Positions 1 through 7,102 of a DNA stretch of 13,750 bases are shown piece by piece (the first letter of the stretch is position 1; each line of letters starts with the position of its first letter). Source of the DNA: CAZNXJ01 sp964577115 (GTDB taxonomy: Bacteria > Planctomycetota > Planctomycetia > Pirellulales > Pirellulaceae); the NCBI GenBank assembly GCA_964577115.1, contig CAZNXJ010000055.1, positions 1-13,750 on the forward strand, read 5' to 3'. Position numbers and translations under genes: made by a program. The notes under the pieces were generated by a model. It worked only from the letters and a program-made list of their open reading frames with translations. It was not told the DNA's origin and searched no databases.

Positions 1-40
1 TTCCGAAGACCGATGCGCTATCCAATTGCGCCACGGGCGC
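1..40 (-). tRNA. tRNA-Arg (anticodon UCG), 5' part, cut by window edge
   Basis: Read on the minus strand from 40 down to 1, the sequence folds as the 5' half of a tRNA. It shows the acceptor strand GCGCCCG, linker TG, D-arm GCGC/AATTGGATA/GCGC, one A, then the anticodon stem strand TCGGT and loop CTTCGGA. Positions 34-36 of that loop are TCG, which decodes arginine CGA and possibly other CGN codons. The 3' half (rest of the anticodon arm, variable loop, T-arm, acceptor 3' strand) lies outside the window, so the acceptor pairing could not be checked. The gene is divergent from the hyp operon. Confidence 0.88.
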
Positions 41-49
41 GTGACCTTC

Positions 50-78
50 AACATAAGAAATTTCGTCCGCGTCCACAA
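50..78 (-). promoter_or_regulatory. Candidate sigma70 promoter for the tRNA-Arg gene
   Basis: On the minus strand TTGTGG (73-78) and TATGTT (50-55) are separated by 17 nt, upstream of the tRNA 5' end at 40. The -35 is a partial match and the spacing is ideal. The implied start leaves only a few leader bases, which is short for a tRNA transcript. This is a sequence match only. Confidence 0.3.
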
Positions 79-125
79 TGAGCGCTCAGCCACTTCCCCA
101 AGCGCACTCGCCCCCTCCCATCGCC

Positions 126-155
126 ATCCGTGCCCTTCCGTATTCATCCGTGGTT
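126..155 (+). repeat. Three imperfect 10-bp tandem units upstream of hypF
   Basis: ATCCGTGCCC, TTCCGTATTC and ATCCGTGGTT follow one another with an exact 10-bp period; TCCGT is shared by all three. The array lies in the non-coding gap between the divergent tRNA-Arg and hypF. It may be one copy of a dispersed intergenic repeat or a set of protein-binding sites spaced one helical turn apart. Neither can be decided from a single copy. Confidence 0.45.
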
Positions 156-175
156 CCCTTTCCCCTCTCAATTCA

Positions 176-190
176 AATCCTGCTAGGATT
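176..190. promoter_or_regulatory. Short inverted repeat just upstream of hypF
   Basis: AATCCT (176-181) and AGGATT (185-190) are perfect inverted copies around GCT. The right arm contains TAGGAT, a weak -10-like hexamer, but no convincing -35 is visible. It lies 34 nt before the hypF start, so it could be an operator or a small hairpin in the leader. It has no following T-tract, so it is not a terminator. Confidence 0.25.
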
Positions 191-224
191 GCTCCGAATC
201 TGCGGATGGTATGGAGTGGAAGCG

Positions 225-2513
225 ATGCAGCGCCGAGCGGTTCGGGTGCGTGGGGTTGTGCAGGGCGTCGGGTTCCGGCCGTTTATCTATGGCCTGGCCA
301 CCCACTGGCAGCTCGGCGGTTTCGTCCGCAATCAACAGGGCGCCGTCGAAATCGAGATCGAAGGTCCCACTAAGTCGCTCGACGGGTTTCTCCATCAACT
401 ACGCGCTCATCCGCCACCGCTCGCCCGCATCGAAGAGCTCGAGTGGGAGCCGCGTGAGGTACTCAGAGAAAGCACGTTTCGTATCGAGACGAGCGCGAGT
501 GACGCGTCGCCCGTCTTTATCTCGCCGGACATGGCCGTGTGCGACGCGTGCCTCGCCGAAATGTTTAATTCGGCTGATCGGAGGTGGCACTATCCGCTGC
601 TCAATTGCACTCACTGCGGTCCGCGTCTGACCATCATTACCGGCGCTCCGTATGACCGCGAAAACACGACCATGGCCAGCTTTGTCATGTGCCAAGCGTG
701 TCGTGAGGAATACGAAGATCCCACCAACCGCCGCTTTCACGCTCAGCCCACCGCCTGCCCCAACTGCGGACCGCAGCTCGCCCTCTGCGCAGCCGACGGG
801 TCGCTCGTCGCGACCCAAGATCCGCTCAGTGATTTCGCCGCGGCCATCCAAGCCGGACACATCGGCGCGCTCAAAGGACTCGGCGGCTACCATCTCGTCT
901 GCGACGCCCAGAACCACCAGGCCGTTGCCGAATTAAGACGCCGCAAAGCCCGCGACGAAAAACCGCTGGCGATCATGGCTGCGGACATTCCGAGTGCCCG
1001 GGCGGTGTGTCACATCAGCCCGGAAGAACAACGGCTGCTCGAGTCGCCACGCCGCCCCATCGTGCTTCTACGCAAGCGCGCGGACCACCCGATCGCCGAA
1101 CAGGTGGCGCCAGGTAGCACACATTACGGCGTGATGCTCCCCTATACGCCGCTGCACCATTTGCTTATGCGCAAGCTGAACGGCATGCCGCTCGTGATGA
1201 CCAGCGGCAACCATTCGGACGAGCCGATTGCCTACGAAGATCGCGATGCTGCCGAGCGGCTGGGGGCCATCGCCGACGTGCTGCTGATCCACAACCGGCC
1301 GATTGCGATCCGGTGTGACGATTCGGTCACGCGCATTGTCGACGGCCATGAGTCGCCCGTGCGACGTTCACGCGGGTATGCTCCCGAACCAATCGCCCTG
1401 CCCTTCTCGTGCTCGCTACCAATGTTGGCTGTCGGCGGACAACTAAAATCCACCTTCGCTCTCGGCCGACATCAACACGCAATCGTCAGCCACCACCTCG
1501 GCGATCTCGACCACTGGCCGGCCTACCAGGCCTTCGAACGCGATCTACAACACTACGAACGCCTGTTCTCGATTACGCCCGAACTGATCGCCTGCGACCT
1601 GCACCCGGACTACGCGTCAACGCGATACGCCCACGAACGTGCTCAGCGTACCGGCTGCCGGCTACTCGCCGTGCAGCACCATCATGCGCATCTGGCCAGC
1701 TGTCTCGCCGAGAACGGCGTGCGGCATCCGGTCATCGGTGTCATCTGGGACGGAGCAGGCTACGGAACGGATGGCGCGGTGTGGGGCGGCGAGTTCCTTG
1801 TCGGAGATTGCCGGAGCGCTCGCCGAGCGGCCTCGTTTCGTTATGTCCACATGCCCGGCGGCGAGCAGGCGATTCGGCATCCTTGGCGCATGGCCCTGGC
1901 ACACTTAGTCGATGCCGGATTGGACGAAGATCTATTGCGCGAGCGGGTAAACGCCCGCGAGCTACAGACCGTGCGTGCGATGCTTGAACGGTCCTTCAAC
2001 TCCCCGCGGACTTCCAGTGTTGGCCGGCTATTCGACACAGTTGCGTCGTTGGCAGCCGTCCGGGATCACGTGGCCTACGAGGGCCAAGCAGCGGTTGAGC
2101 TCGAGTGGCTGGCCAGCAACATTCCGCCCGGCGAGGGTTACCCGTGGGAGCTATCTGACGAGCGTTCGGAAAACTCAGCCGAGCCGCAGTGGATTATCGA
2201 CACGCGGCCGCTGATCCGCGAGGTGGCTCAAGAGCGGTGCAGGAACACGAACCGAGCATGGATCGCACGGCGGTTCCACTCGACGCTGGTCGAGATCCTT
2301 CTTGCGGTTTGCAGGAGGATTCGCGAGGACACTGGACTGAGTGCGGTGGCGCTTAGCGGCGGCGTGTTCCTCAATGCACTGCTCACCAGCGAATCCGCTC
2401 GCCGGCTGGCAAACGAAGGCTTTCAGATATATCGTCACCGTGTAGTGCCAGCGAACGATGGAGGCCTCAGTCTCGGGCAGCTCGCGGTCGTCGCGGCGCA
2501 GCTACCCGCCTAG
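225..2513 (+). CDS. hypF: Carbamoyltransferase HypF, [NiFe]-hydrogenase maturation
   Basis: HypF turns carbamoyl phosphate and ATP into carbamoyl-adenylate and transfers the carbamoyl group to the C-terminal cysteine of HypE, the first step towards the cyanide ligands of the [NiFe] site. The protein is 762 aa, close to the usual 750. Domains in order: acylphosphatase (about 1-90, VQGVGFRPF loop with Arg18, and Asn36); paired zinc fingers (Cys106/109/128/131 and Cys156/159/178/181); YrdC-like domain (about 200-390, KGLGGYHL at 217-224, SGNHSDEPI at 327-335); Kae1-like domain (about 395-762) with the metal motif HHHAH at 485-489, DGAGYGTDG from 509, SGGVFLN at 711-717 and NDGGLSLGQ at 744-752. 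I chose the ATG at 225 because it starts directly at the acylphosphatase fold and has GGAG at 213-216; the frame is open back to 78, but that stretch looks non-coding. It is the first gene of the hyp operon and appears intact. Confidence 0.96.
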   Translation: MQRRAVRVRGVVQGVGFRPFIYGLATHWQLGGFVRNQQGAVEIEIEGPTKSLDGFLHQLRAHPPPLARIEELEWEPREVLRESTFRIETSASDASPVFISPDMAVCDACLAEMFNSADRRWHYPLLNCTHCGPRLTIITGAPYDRENTTMASFVMCQACREEYEDPTNRRFHAQPTACPNCGPQLALCAADGSLVATQDPLSDFAAAIQAGHIGALKGLGGYHLVCDAQNHQAVAELRRRKARDEKPLAIMAADIPSARAVCHISPEEQRLLESPRRPIVLLRKRADHPIAEQVAPGSTHYGVMLPYTPLHHLLMRKLNGMPLVMTSGNHSDEPIAYEDRDAAERLGAIADVLLIHNRPIAIRCDDSVTRIVDGHESPVRRSRGYAPEPIALPFSCSLPMLAVGGQLKSTFALGRHQHAIVSHHLGDLDHWPAYQAFERDLQHYERLFSITPELIACDLHPDYASTRYAHERAQRTGCRLLAVQHHHAHLASCLAENGVRHPVIGVIWDGAGYGTDGAVWGGEFLVGDCRSARRAASFRYVHMPGGEQAIRHPWRMALAHLVDAGLDEDLLRERVNARELQTVRAMLERSFNSPRTSSVGRLFDTVASLAAVRDHVAYEGQAAVELEWLASNIPPGEGYPWELSDERSENSAEPQWIIDTRPLIREVAQERCRNTNRAWIARRFHSTLVEILLAVCRRIREDTGLSAVALSGGVFLNALLTSESARRLANEGFQIYRHRVVPANDGGLSLGQLAVVAAQLPA

Positions 2514-2517
2514 GGCG

Positions 2518-2524
2518 AAGGAGG
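2518..2524 (+). promoter_or_regulatory. Strong ribosome binding site of hypC
   Basis: AAGGAGG ends 8 nt before the ATG at 2533 and lies in the 19-nt gap after the hypF stop. It decides the hypC start, because the frame is open further upstream into hypF. It is the best Shine-Dalgarno match in the operon; most of the other starts here have weak ones. Confidence 0.8.
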
Positions 2525-2532
2525 TTCGCTCA

Positions 2533-2790
2533 ATGTGCCTAGGAATTCCTGGCCGAGTCGTCGAAATTTTCCACGACGACGATCTGTTGATGGGCAAGGT
2601 CGACTTCGGCGGTGTCACCAAGCAGGTGTGCCTTGCGCACACGCCGGACGTGCAGGTCGGGCAATACGTCATCGTCCACGTCGGCTTCTCGCTCTCGGTG
2701 CTCGACGAACAGGAAGCTCGGCAGGTGTTCGCCTTTCTCGAAAGAATGAATGAACTCGACGAGCTCGCCCCAGACGAGTCCGCACCATGA
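2533..2790 (+). CDS. hypC: Hydrogenase maturation chaperone HypC/HybG/HupF family
   Basis: Small chaperone (85 aa, typical for the family) that binds HypD during assembly of the Fe(CN)2CO unit and then carries it to the hydrogenase large-subunit precursor. The N-terminus MCLGIPGRVVEI is the family signature; Cys2, exposed after removal of the initiator Met, is the essential ligand/binding residue. The body (VDFGGVTKQVCLAHTPDV, then VGQYVIVHVGF) matches the OB-like HypC fold, and the acidic C-terminal tail is ordinary. The start at 2533 is fixed by Cys2 and by the AAGGAGG site before it. The stop TGA overlaps the hypD ATG (ATGA at 2787-2790), so the two are probably translationally coupled, as expected for partners that form a complex. 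Confidence 0.96.
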   Translation: MCLGIPGRVVEIFHDDDLLMGKVDFGGVTKQVCLAHTPDVQVGQYVIVHVGFSLSVLDEQEARQVFAFLERMNELDELAPDESAP

Positions 2791-3893
2791 AGTACCAGGA
2801 CGAATATCGCGACCCCACCGCGGCCCAGCAACTCTGCGAAGCCATCCACCGCTCGGCCACTCGCCCCTGGACCATCATGGAAGTCTGCGGTGGTCAGACG
2901 CATTCGATCGTCCGCTACGGGATCGACGAACTGCTTCCCTCGGGCATCGAATTAGTCCACGGTCCGGGCTGCCCCGTGTGTGTTACACCGCTGGAACTAA
3001 TCGATAAAGCCATTCACCTGGCATCCCGGCCCGACGTCATTTTCTGTTCATTTGGCGACATGCTGCGCGTCCCGGGAAGTCGCCGCGATCTGTTCGCCGT
3101 GAAAGCCGCTGGGGGCGACGTACGCATTGTGTACTCGCCTCTCGACTGCCTGCGCATCGCCGAGCAGAACCCGGAGCGGACCGTGGTGTTCTTTGCCGTC
3201 GGGTTCGAAACCACAGCACCGGCCAACGGCATGGCCGTCTGGGAGGCTCGGCGGCGTGGAATCAAGAACTTCGCGATGCTCGTTTCCCACGTGCTCGTGC
3301 CGCCGGCGATCGCGGCCGTGCTCGCATCGCCAACGCGCCGAGTCCAAGGGTTTCTGGCGGCGGGCCACGTTTGCACGGTCATGGGCTATGAAGAATACGA
3401 GCCGCTTGCCGAGCAATACCAGGTGCCAATCGTCGTCACCGGATTCGAACCGCTCGATCTGCTCGAAGGTATCTTCCGCTGCGTGCGGATGCTCGAAGCC
3501 GGCCGCATTGGCGTTGAAAATCAATATGCGCGTGCCGTGCGGCGTGCCGGAAACCCGTCGGCCCTCCGGATCGTGCAGGAGGTATTCGAAGTCGCCGACC
3601 GCAAATGGCGAGGCATCGGCGTCATTCCACAAAGCGGCTATCGGCTGCGCGATGCCTACCGAGAGTACGACGCCGAGTACCGGTTTGCTGTTGAGGGTAT
3701 CGATGTTGCCGAATCCGACGCATGTATCAGCGGGCAGATCCTGCAAGGAATTCGAAAGCCCCATCAATGCCCCGCCTTTGGAAAGACGTGCACTCCCGAG
3801 TCGCCACTCGGCGCCACGATGGTTTCATCTGAAGGTGCGTGCGCTGCCTACTATCATTACGGCCGGCTGCGCGGGACTTCTCCCGTCTCTTGA
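2787..3893 (+). CDS. hypD: Fe-S scaffold protein HypD, Fe(CN)2CO assembly
   Basis: HypD is the scaffold on which, together with HypC, the iron receives two cyanides and one CO. The protein is 368 aa, the usual size. Visible family motifs are CGGQTH at 34-39 (Cys34), GPGCPVC at 59-65 (Cys62, Cys65), FGDMLRVPGS at 89-98, FFAVGFETTAP at 135-145 and GFLAAGHVCTVMG at 188-200. The 28- and 3-residue spacing of Cys34/62/65 equals that of the essential Cys41/69/72 of E. coli HypD. Four C-terminal cysteines (313, 328, 335, 352) in the ISGQILQG...CPAFGKTC...EGACAAYY region would hold the [4Fe-4S] cluster. All catalytic cysteines are present. The start overlaps the hypC stop; a 71-nt gap separates it from hypE. 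Confidence 0.97.
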   Translation: MKYQDEYRDPTAAQQLCEAIHRSATRPWTIMEVCGGQTHSIVRYGIDELLPSGIELVHGPGCPVCVTPLELIDKAIHLASRPDVIFCSFGDMLRVPGSRRDLFAVKAAGGDVRIVYSPLDCLRIAEQNPERTVVFFAVGFETTAPANGMAVWEARRRGIKNFAMLVSHVLVPPAIAAVLASPTRRVQGFLAAGHVCTVMGYEEYEPLAEQYQVPIVVTGFEPLDLLEGIFRCVRMLEAGRIGVENQYARAVRRAGNPSALRIVQEVFEVADRKWRGIGVIPQSGYRLRDAYREYDAEYRFAVEGIDVAESDACISGQILQGIRKPHQCPAFGKTCTPESPLGATMVSSEGACAAYYHYGRLRGTSPVS

Positions 3894-3964
3894 ATTTCGC
3901 ACCCGGTCCTGGGAACCCCCGGCGCCCGGTAACATCTTCTACACCACGCTTTCAGCAATGCGCC

Positions 3965-5056
3965 ATGCCCACTGAACCTGCTCGCGTTGAAAACTACTCG
4001 TGCCCGTTGCCGCAGGCGCATTACGACCACGTACTGCTCGGCCACGGGAGCGGCGGAAAGCTTTCGGCCGATTTGATCCAAAAGGTTTTTCTGCCAGCGT
4101 TCGGCACGAATCCCATACTCAGGGCACTCGAAGATCAGGCCACACTGACGCTCGGCGACGCCCCCGAGGCCGCTCACCCCACTGCCTCGCGCATCGCGGT
4201 CACTACGGATTCTTTTGTCGTGCGGCCGCTCTTTTTTCCTGGCGGCGACATCGGACGGCTGGCGGTGCACGGCACCGTGAACGACCTGGCCGTAGGCGGA
4301 GCGACCCCGCGTTTTCTCACCGCCGCGTTCATCCTCGAAGAAGGTCTGCCGATGAACGATTTGCAGCGAATTGCCACATCGATGCGCCAGGCGTGCGACG
4401 AGGCCGGTGTTGTGCTCGTCGCCGGCGACACGAAGGTTGTCGATCGCGGGAAAGGCGATCAGGTGTTTATTACAACAACCGGAGTCGGCATCGTGCCGGC
4501 CGGCCGGAACCTGTCGATCCAGAACGCGCGGCCCGGCGACCGGCTGCTGGTTTCCGGAACGATCGGGGATCACGGAATTGCAATCCTGTCCGTGCGGGAA
4601 GGGCTCGAATTCGAGACGGTGCTCGAGAGCGACACGGCGCCGCTGCACGAACTCGCTCAAGTCATACTCGACGCCTGCCCCGACATCCGATGTATGCGTG
4701 ATCCGACGCGTGGCGGTTTGTCGAGTGCCCTGAACGAAATGGCGTCGGCCTCGCGCGTCGGTATCCGGATCGACGAAAAGACGCTTCCGATCCGCTCCGA
4801 GGTCCGTGCTGCGTGCGAAATGCTCGGACTCGACCCGCTCTACGTGGCCAACGAAGGCAAGCTCGTCGCCGCCGTTCCTTCACAAGCCGCGGACGCCGTG
4901 CTCGAGGCCATGCACTCGCACCCGCTCGGACGCAATGCCGCCCTGATCGGCGAAGTTGTGGATGACCATCCGGGAATCGTCGTGATGCGTTCACTCATTG
5001 GCGGCCAGCGCGTTGTCGCGATGTTATCGGGCGAGCAGCTGCCGAGGATTTGTTAG
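3965..5056 (+). CDS. hypE: Carbamoyl dehydratase HypE
   Basis: HypE accepts the carbamoyl group from HypF on its C-terminal cysteine and dehydrates it with ATP to a thiocyanate that is passed to HypC-HypD. The 363-aa protein belongs to the PurM/AIR-synthase-like ATP-binding fold: LLGHGSGGKLSADLI at 24-38, TTDSFVV at 80-86, GTVNDLAVGGA at 103-113, VAGDTKVV at 152-159, MRDPTRGGLSSALNE at 244-258 and ANEGKL at 295-300. It ends in PRIC, the conserved acceptor tail, with the cysteine as the last residue (363), so the enzyme is chemically complete. The start is less sure: the ATG at 3965 has no good Shine-Dalgarno, and the frame is open back to 3839 inside hypD. The N-terminal 20 or so residues before the HGSGG motif are slightly longer than in many homologues. 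Confidence 0.95.
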   Translation: MPTEPARVENYSCPLPQAHYDHVLLGHGSGGKLSADLIQKVFLPAFGTNPILRALEDQATLTLGDAPEAAHPTASRIAVTTDSFVVRPLFFPGGDIGRLAVHGTVNDLAVGGATPRFLTAAFILEEGLPMNDLQRIATSMRQACDEAGVVLVAGDTKVVDRGKGDQVFITTTGVGIVPAGRNLSIQNARPGDRLLVSGTIGDHGIAILSVREGLEFETVLESDTAPLHELAQVILDACPDIRCMRDPTRGGLSSALNEMASASRVGIRIDEKTLPIRSEVRAACEMLGLDPLYVANEGKLVAAVPSQAADAVLEAMHSHPLGRNAALIGEVVDDHPGIVVMRSLIGGQRVVAMLSGEQLPRIC

Positions 5057-5095
5057 AGCCGGTTGGGACGAGCGAACTACGGGGTGCGAACTGCT

Positions 5096-5440
5096 ATGCA
5101 CGAGCTGTCGATTGCCCTGCAACTGATCGACATAGCGACCGAACAGGCCGCTCGGCATGACGCCCGGGTGCTCGCCCTCCATGTAAAGCTCGGCCCTCTG
5201 TCCGGGGTTGTTCCCGACGCGCTTGTGTCGGCCTACGAGCTAGCTCGCGAAGCCACACCGCTCGCCGACGCTCGCCTCGCCATTGAAGAAACTGCCATTG
5301 AAATGGAATGCCAACGCTGCGGCGGCGCACGCCCAGTCGTCTCGCTACAGCAACTGCGCTGTTGTGAATGCGACGAGCCGGCTCGCCAGATCATCAGCGG
5401 CCGCGAGCTCGAACTGACAGCACTGGAGATCGAAGAATGA
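5096..5440 (+). CDS. hypA: Nickel metallochaperone HypA
   Basis: HypA brings nickel to the hydrogenase large subunit together with the GTPase HypB. It is 114 aa, normal for the family. The N-terminus MHELSIA contains His2, the nickel ligand, and fixes the start at 5096; a longer reading from 5063 would bury it. The zinc site is formed by two CxxC pairs, Cys72/Cys75 and Cys89/Cys92, with an additional Cys90 inside the second pair (sequence CCEC), a small deviation from the common CPxC. The stop overlaps the hypB ATG (ATGA, 5437-5440), so HypA and HypB are probably made in fixed ratio. The gap to hypE is 39 nt with only a G-rich stretch as ribosome site. Confidence 0.95.
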   Translation: MHELSIALQLIDIATEQAARHDARVLALHVKLGPLSGVVPDALVSAYELAREATPLADARLAIEETAIEMECQRCGGARPVVSLQQLRCCECDEPARQIISGRELELTALEIEE

Positions 5441-6129
5441 CCACGACGCGCCTGGTGGAAGTGCGCACGAAGATTCTCAAACAAAACGACGTCATTGCGC
5501 GCATGCTGCGCGAGCGGTTCCAGAACGCCGGTGTGTACGTGGTCAGCCTCGTCTCGAGCCCCGGCGCGGGAAAAACGGCGCTGCTCGAACGGACGTTGGA
5601 ACGACTGCGTGACCGCTATCGCGTTGCCGCGCTCGTGGGCGATCTGGCTACCGAAAACGACGCCCAGCGGTTGGCTCGCGCGCAGGTGCCAGTTCGGCAA
5701 ATCACCACGGGCACGGTATGCCACCTCGAAGCCGAGATGGTCGATAAGGCCGTCGGCGACTGGCGGCTCGACAACCTCGATTTTCTGTTCATCGAGAACG
5801 TCGGCAATCTGGTTTGTCCGGCCAGCTACGATCTGGGCGAAGCCCTGCGGCTCGTTCTATTCTCCGTCACCGAAGGCGAAGACAAACCGCTCAAGTATCC
5901 CACGATTTTTCACACGGCGGACGTAGCGGTCATTACCAAGGCGGATTTGGCGGCAGCCGCCGAGTTCGACGGTACGGCAGCTCGCCACCACATCGAATCG
6001 GTGCGGCCCGGCATCCCCATTCTCGAAGTCGCGTCGAAAACGGGCCAGGGCATGGCGGCCTGGCTGGAGATGCTGGAAGCTCGCCGAGCGGCCGCGGTGC
6101 GACGCGAGCGGCCGAGCGGCGGGAAATAG
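5437..6129 (+). CDS. hypB: GTPase HypB, nickel insertion accessory protein
   Basis: HypB is a SIMIBI-class GTPase that drives nickel transfer with HypA. The protein is 230 aa. The P-loop SPGAGKT lies at 41-47; other features are LVGDLATENDAQR at 67-78, TGTVCHLEAEMV at 91-102, the DFLFIENVGNLVCP region at 115-128 and the base-specificity motif TKAD at 167-170. The metal site at the dimer interface is present as Cys95, His96 and Cys127, with the same 32-residue spacing as Cys166/Cys198 of E. coli HypB. There is no His-rich stretch and no N-terminal CxxCGC high-affinity nickel motif, so this is the short form without nickel storage. A GGAG at 5425-5428 serves the ATG. It is the last gene of the operon. 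Confidence 0.96.
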   Translation: MTTTRLVEVRTKILKQNDVIARMLRERFQNAGVYVVSLVSSPGAGKTALLERTLERLRDRYRVAALVGDLATENDAQRLARAQVPVRQITTGTVCHLEAEMVDKAVGDWRLDNLDFLFIENVGNLVCPASYDLGEALRLVLFSVTEGEDKPLKYPTIFHTADVAVITKADLAAAAEFDGTAARHHIESVRPGIPILEVASKTGQGMAAWLEMLEARRAAAVRRERPSGGK

Positions 6130-6177
6130 CATCACCCGCGAGAGGGACAAGGGGCGCCGGTGCCATGCAGGAACGTT

Positions 6178-6201
6178 CGGGACGAGAATCGCCCCGTCCC
6201 G
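6178..6201 (+). repeat. Hairpin downstream of the hyp operon
   Basis: CGGGACG (6178-6184) and CGTCCCG (6195-6201) form a perfect 7-bp stem with a 10-nt loop, about 50 nt after the hypB stop. No T-tract follows (CATTATCGG), so it is not a typical intrinsic terminator. It may stabilise the 3' end of the mRNA or be chance in GC-rich DNA. Confidence 0.3.
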
Positions 6202-6262
6202 CATTATCGGCCTCGGCCCATTCTGCCCCGGCGCCCCCCGCGCCGTAAAACTCCCCGCTACC

Positions 6263-6292
6263 TTGACCCGGTAGACCCCGCGATGCTATAAG
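6263..6292 (+). promoter_or_regulatory. Sigma70-like promoter upstream of the FHA gene
   Basis: TTGACC (6263-6268) and TATAAG (6287-6292) are separated by 18 nt, each matching the consensus at five of six positions. The predicted start near 6299 would leave a leader of about 50 nt before the ATG at 6352. This is the most convincing promoter in the window and separates the FHA gene from the hyp operon. Confidence 0.6.
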
Positions 6293-6351
6293 CGCCCATA
6301 TAGTCTAGTGTCTCGTCGATCCTGTTCAGCCATTCGGGCTATGCCGCATAC

Positions 6352-7017
6352 ATGGCCGAAATAACCTTGCGCGTGGTGGAAGGCGCGGATCGAGGTCGCG
6401 TCTACGAAGGCCTGACCACTCCCGTGACCATCGGGCGCGAGGAGGGTAATTCGATCCAACTGAACGACGACCGCGTAAGTCGCTTCCACGTTAAGATCCA
6501 GGAAGACAACTCGCGGCTCGTACTCACCGACCTCGAAAGCACCAACGGCACGAAAGTCAATGGCGAAGACATCCAGCTGAGAATTCTGCGCTATGGCGAC
6601 ATGATCTCGCTGGGCCGTTCAGTGTTGCTCTTCGGATCCCGCGAGCAGATCGCGGTGCGGATGGGTGAGCTGCGATCGGCGATGCGTGAAGGCAGCCACG
6701 AGGGCGTTTCCGAATCGTCGCTCGACTTCGAAGCTGATTGGCCGGTGGACGAACCGTCGCCCGGAGCGCTGCTCTATCCGCGTCCGCCCGACCTACCCGA
6801 GCGGCTCAGCCCGGCCCAAGCTGCGCAGCTCTGCGAATTGCTTGAATACTTCCACTGGCGGCTGCGCCATCTGATCGGGACGGTGAAGCCGCACCCAACC
6901 GCCGGCCGCGTAACGCTCGACTTTGAAGAGTGGCAAGAGCTGGCTGACATTCAAGCGCGGCTAGCCGAATATCTCCGCTCGATCGGCGACCCGGACGGCC
7001 GCAACGCGCATCCGTAA
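6352..7017 (+). CDS. FHA-domain protein with uncharacterised C-terminal region
   Basis: A 221-aa protein with no signal peptide or membrane segment, so probably cytoplasmic. Residues 1-97 form a forkhead-associated domain, which binds phosphothreonine peptides. The signature residues are all there: IGRE at 27-30, SRFH at 43-46, and STNGT at 63-67 with Asn65, followed by GDMISLG. Residues about 98-150 are acidic, proline-containing and probably a flexible linker. Residues about 150-212 look like two or three amphipathic helices (SPAQAAQLCELLEYFHWRLR, then FEEWQELADIQARLAEYL), which I cannot assign to a family. No kinase, phosphatase or secretion gene is adjacent, so the phosphoprotein partner is unknown. 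The start ATG lacks a clear Shine-Dalgarno but begins correctly at the first FHA strand. It has its own promoter and faces lpxA tail to tail. Confidence 0.87.
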   Translation: MAEITLRVVEGADRGRVYEGLTTPVTIGREEGNSIQLNDDRVSRFHVKIQEDNSRLVLTDLESTNGTKVNGEDIQLRILRYGDMISLGRSVLLFGSREQIAVRMGELRSAMREGSHEGVSESSLDFEADWPVDEPSPGALLYPRPPDLPERLSPAQAAQLCELLEYFHWRLRHLIGTVKPHPTAGRVTLDFEEWQELADIQARLAEYLRSIGDPDGRNAHP

Positions 7018-7102
7018 GCGGCAAGATTTTTCGATCGCTTGTCGAGCCGCCTCAGCGTTGCAACCCAGCGACAGCTGGACTCTCCCCCGCGTCGCCGCGG
7101 TG

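Noticed and set aside
78..224. N-terminal extension of hypF by 49 residues
   Set aside because: HypF proteins begin at the acylphosphatase domain, which starts at 225. The upstream translation is low-quality and would overlap the intergenic repeat and inverted repeat.
3839..3964. Longer hypE start inside hypD
   Set aside because: The added residues (arginine- and proline-rich) are the out-of-frame reading of the hypD end and have no counterpart in HypE.
7017..7050. Possible terminator after the FHA gene
   Set aside because: The GCGGC/GCCGC arms enclose the T-run instead of preceding it, so it does not have terminator structure.
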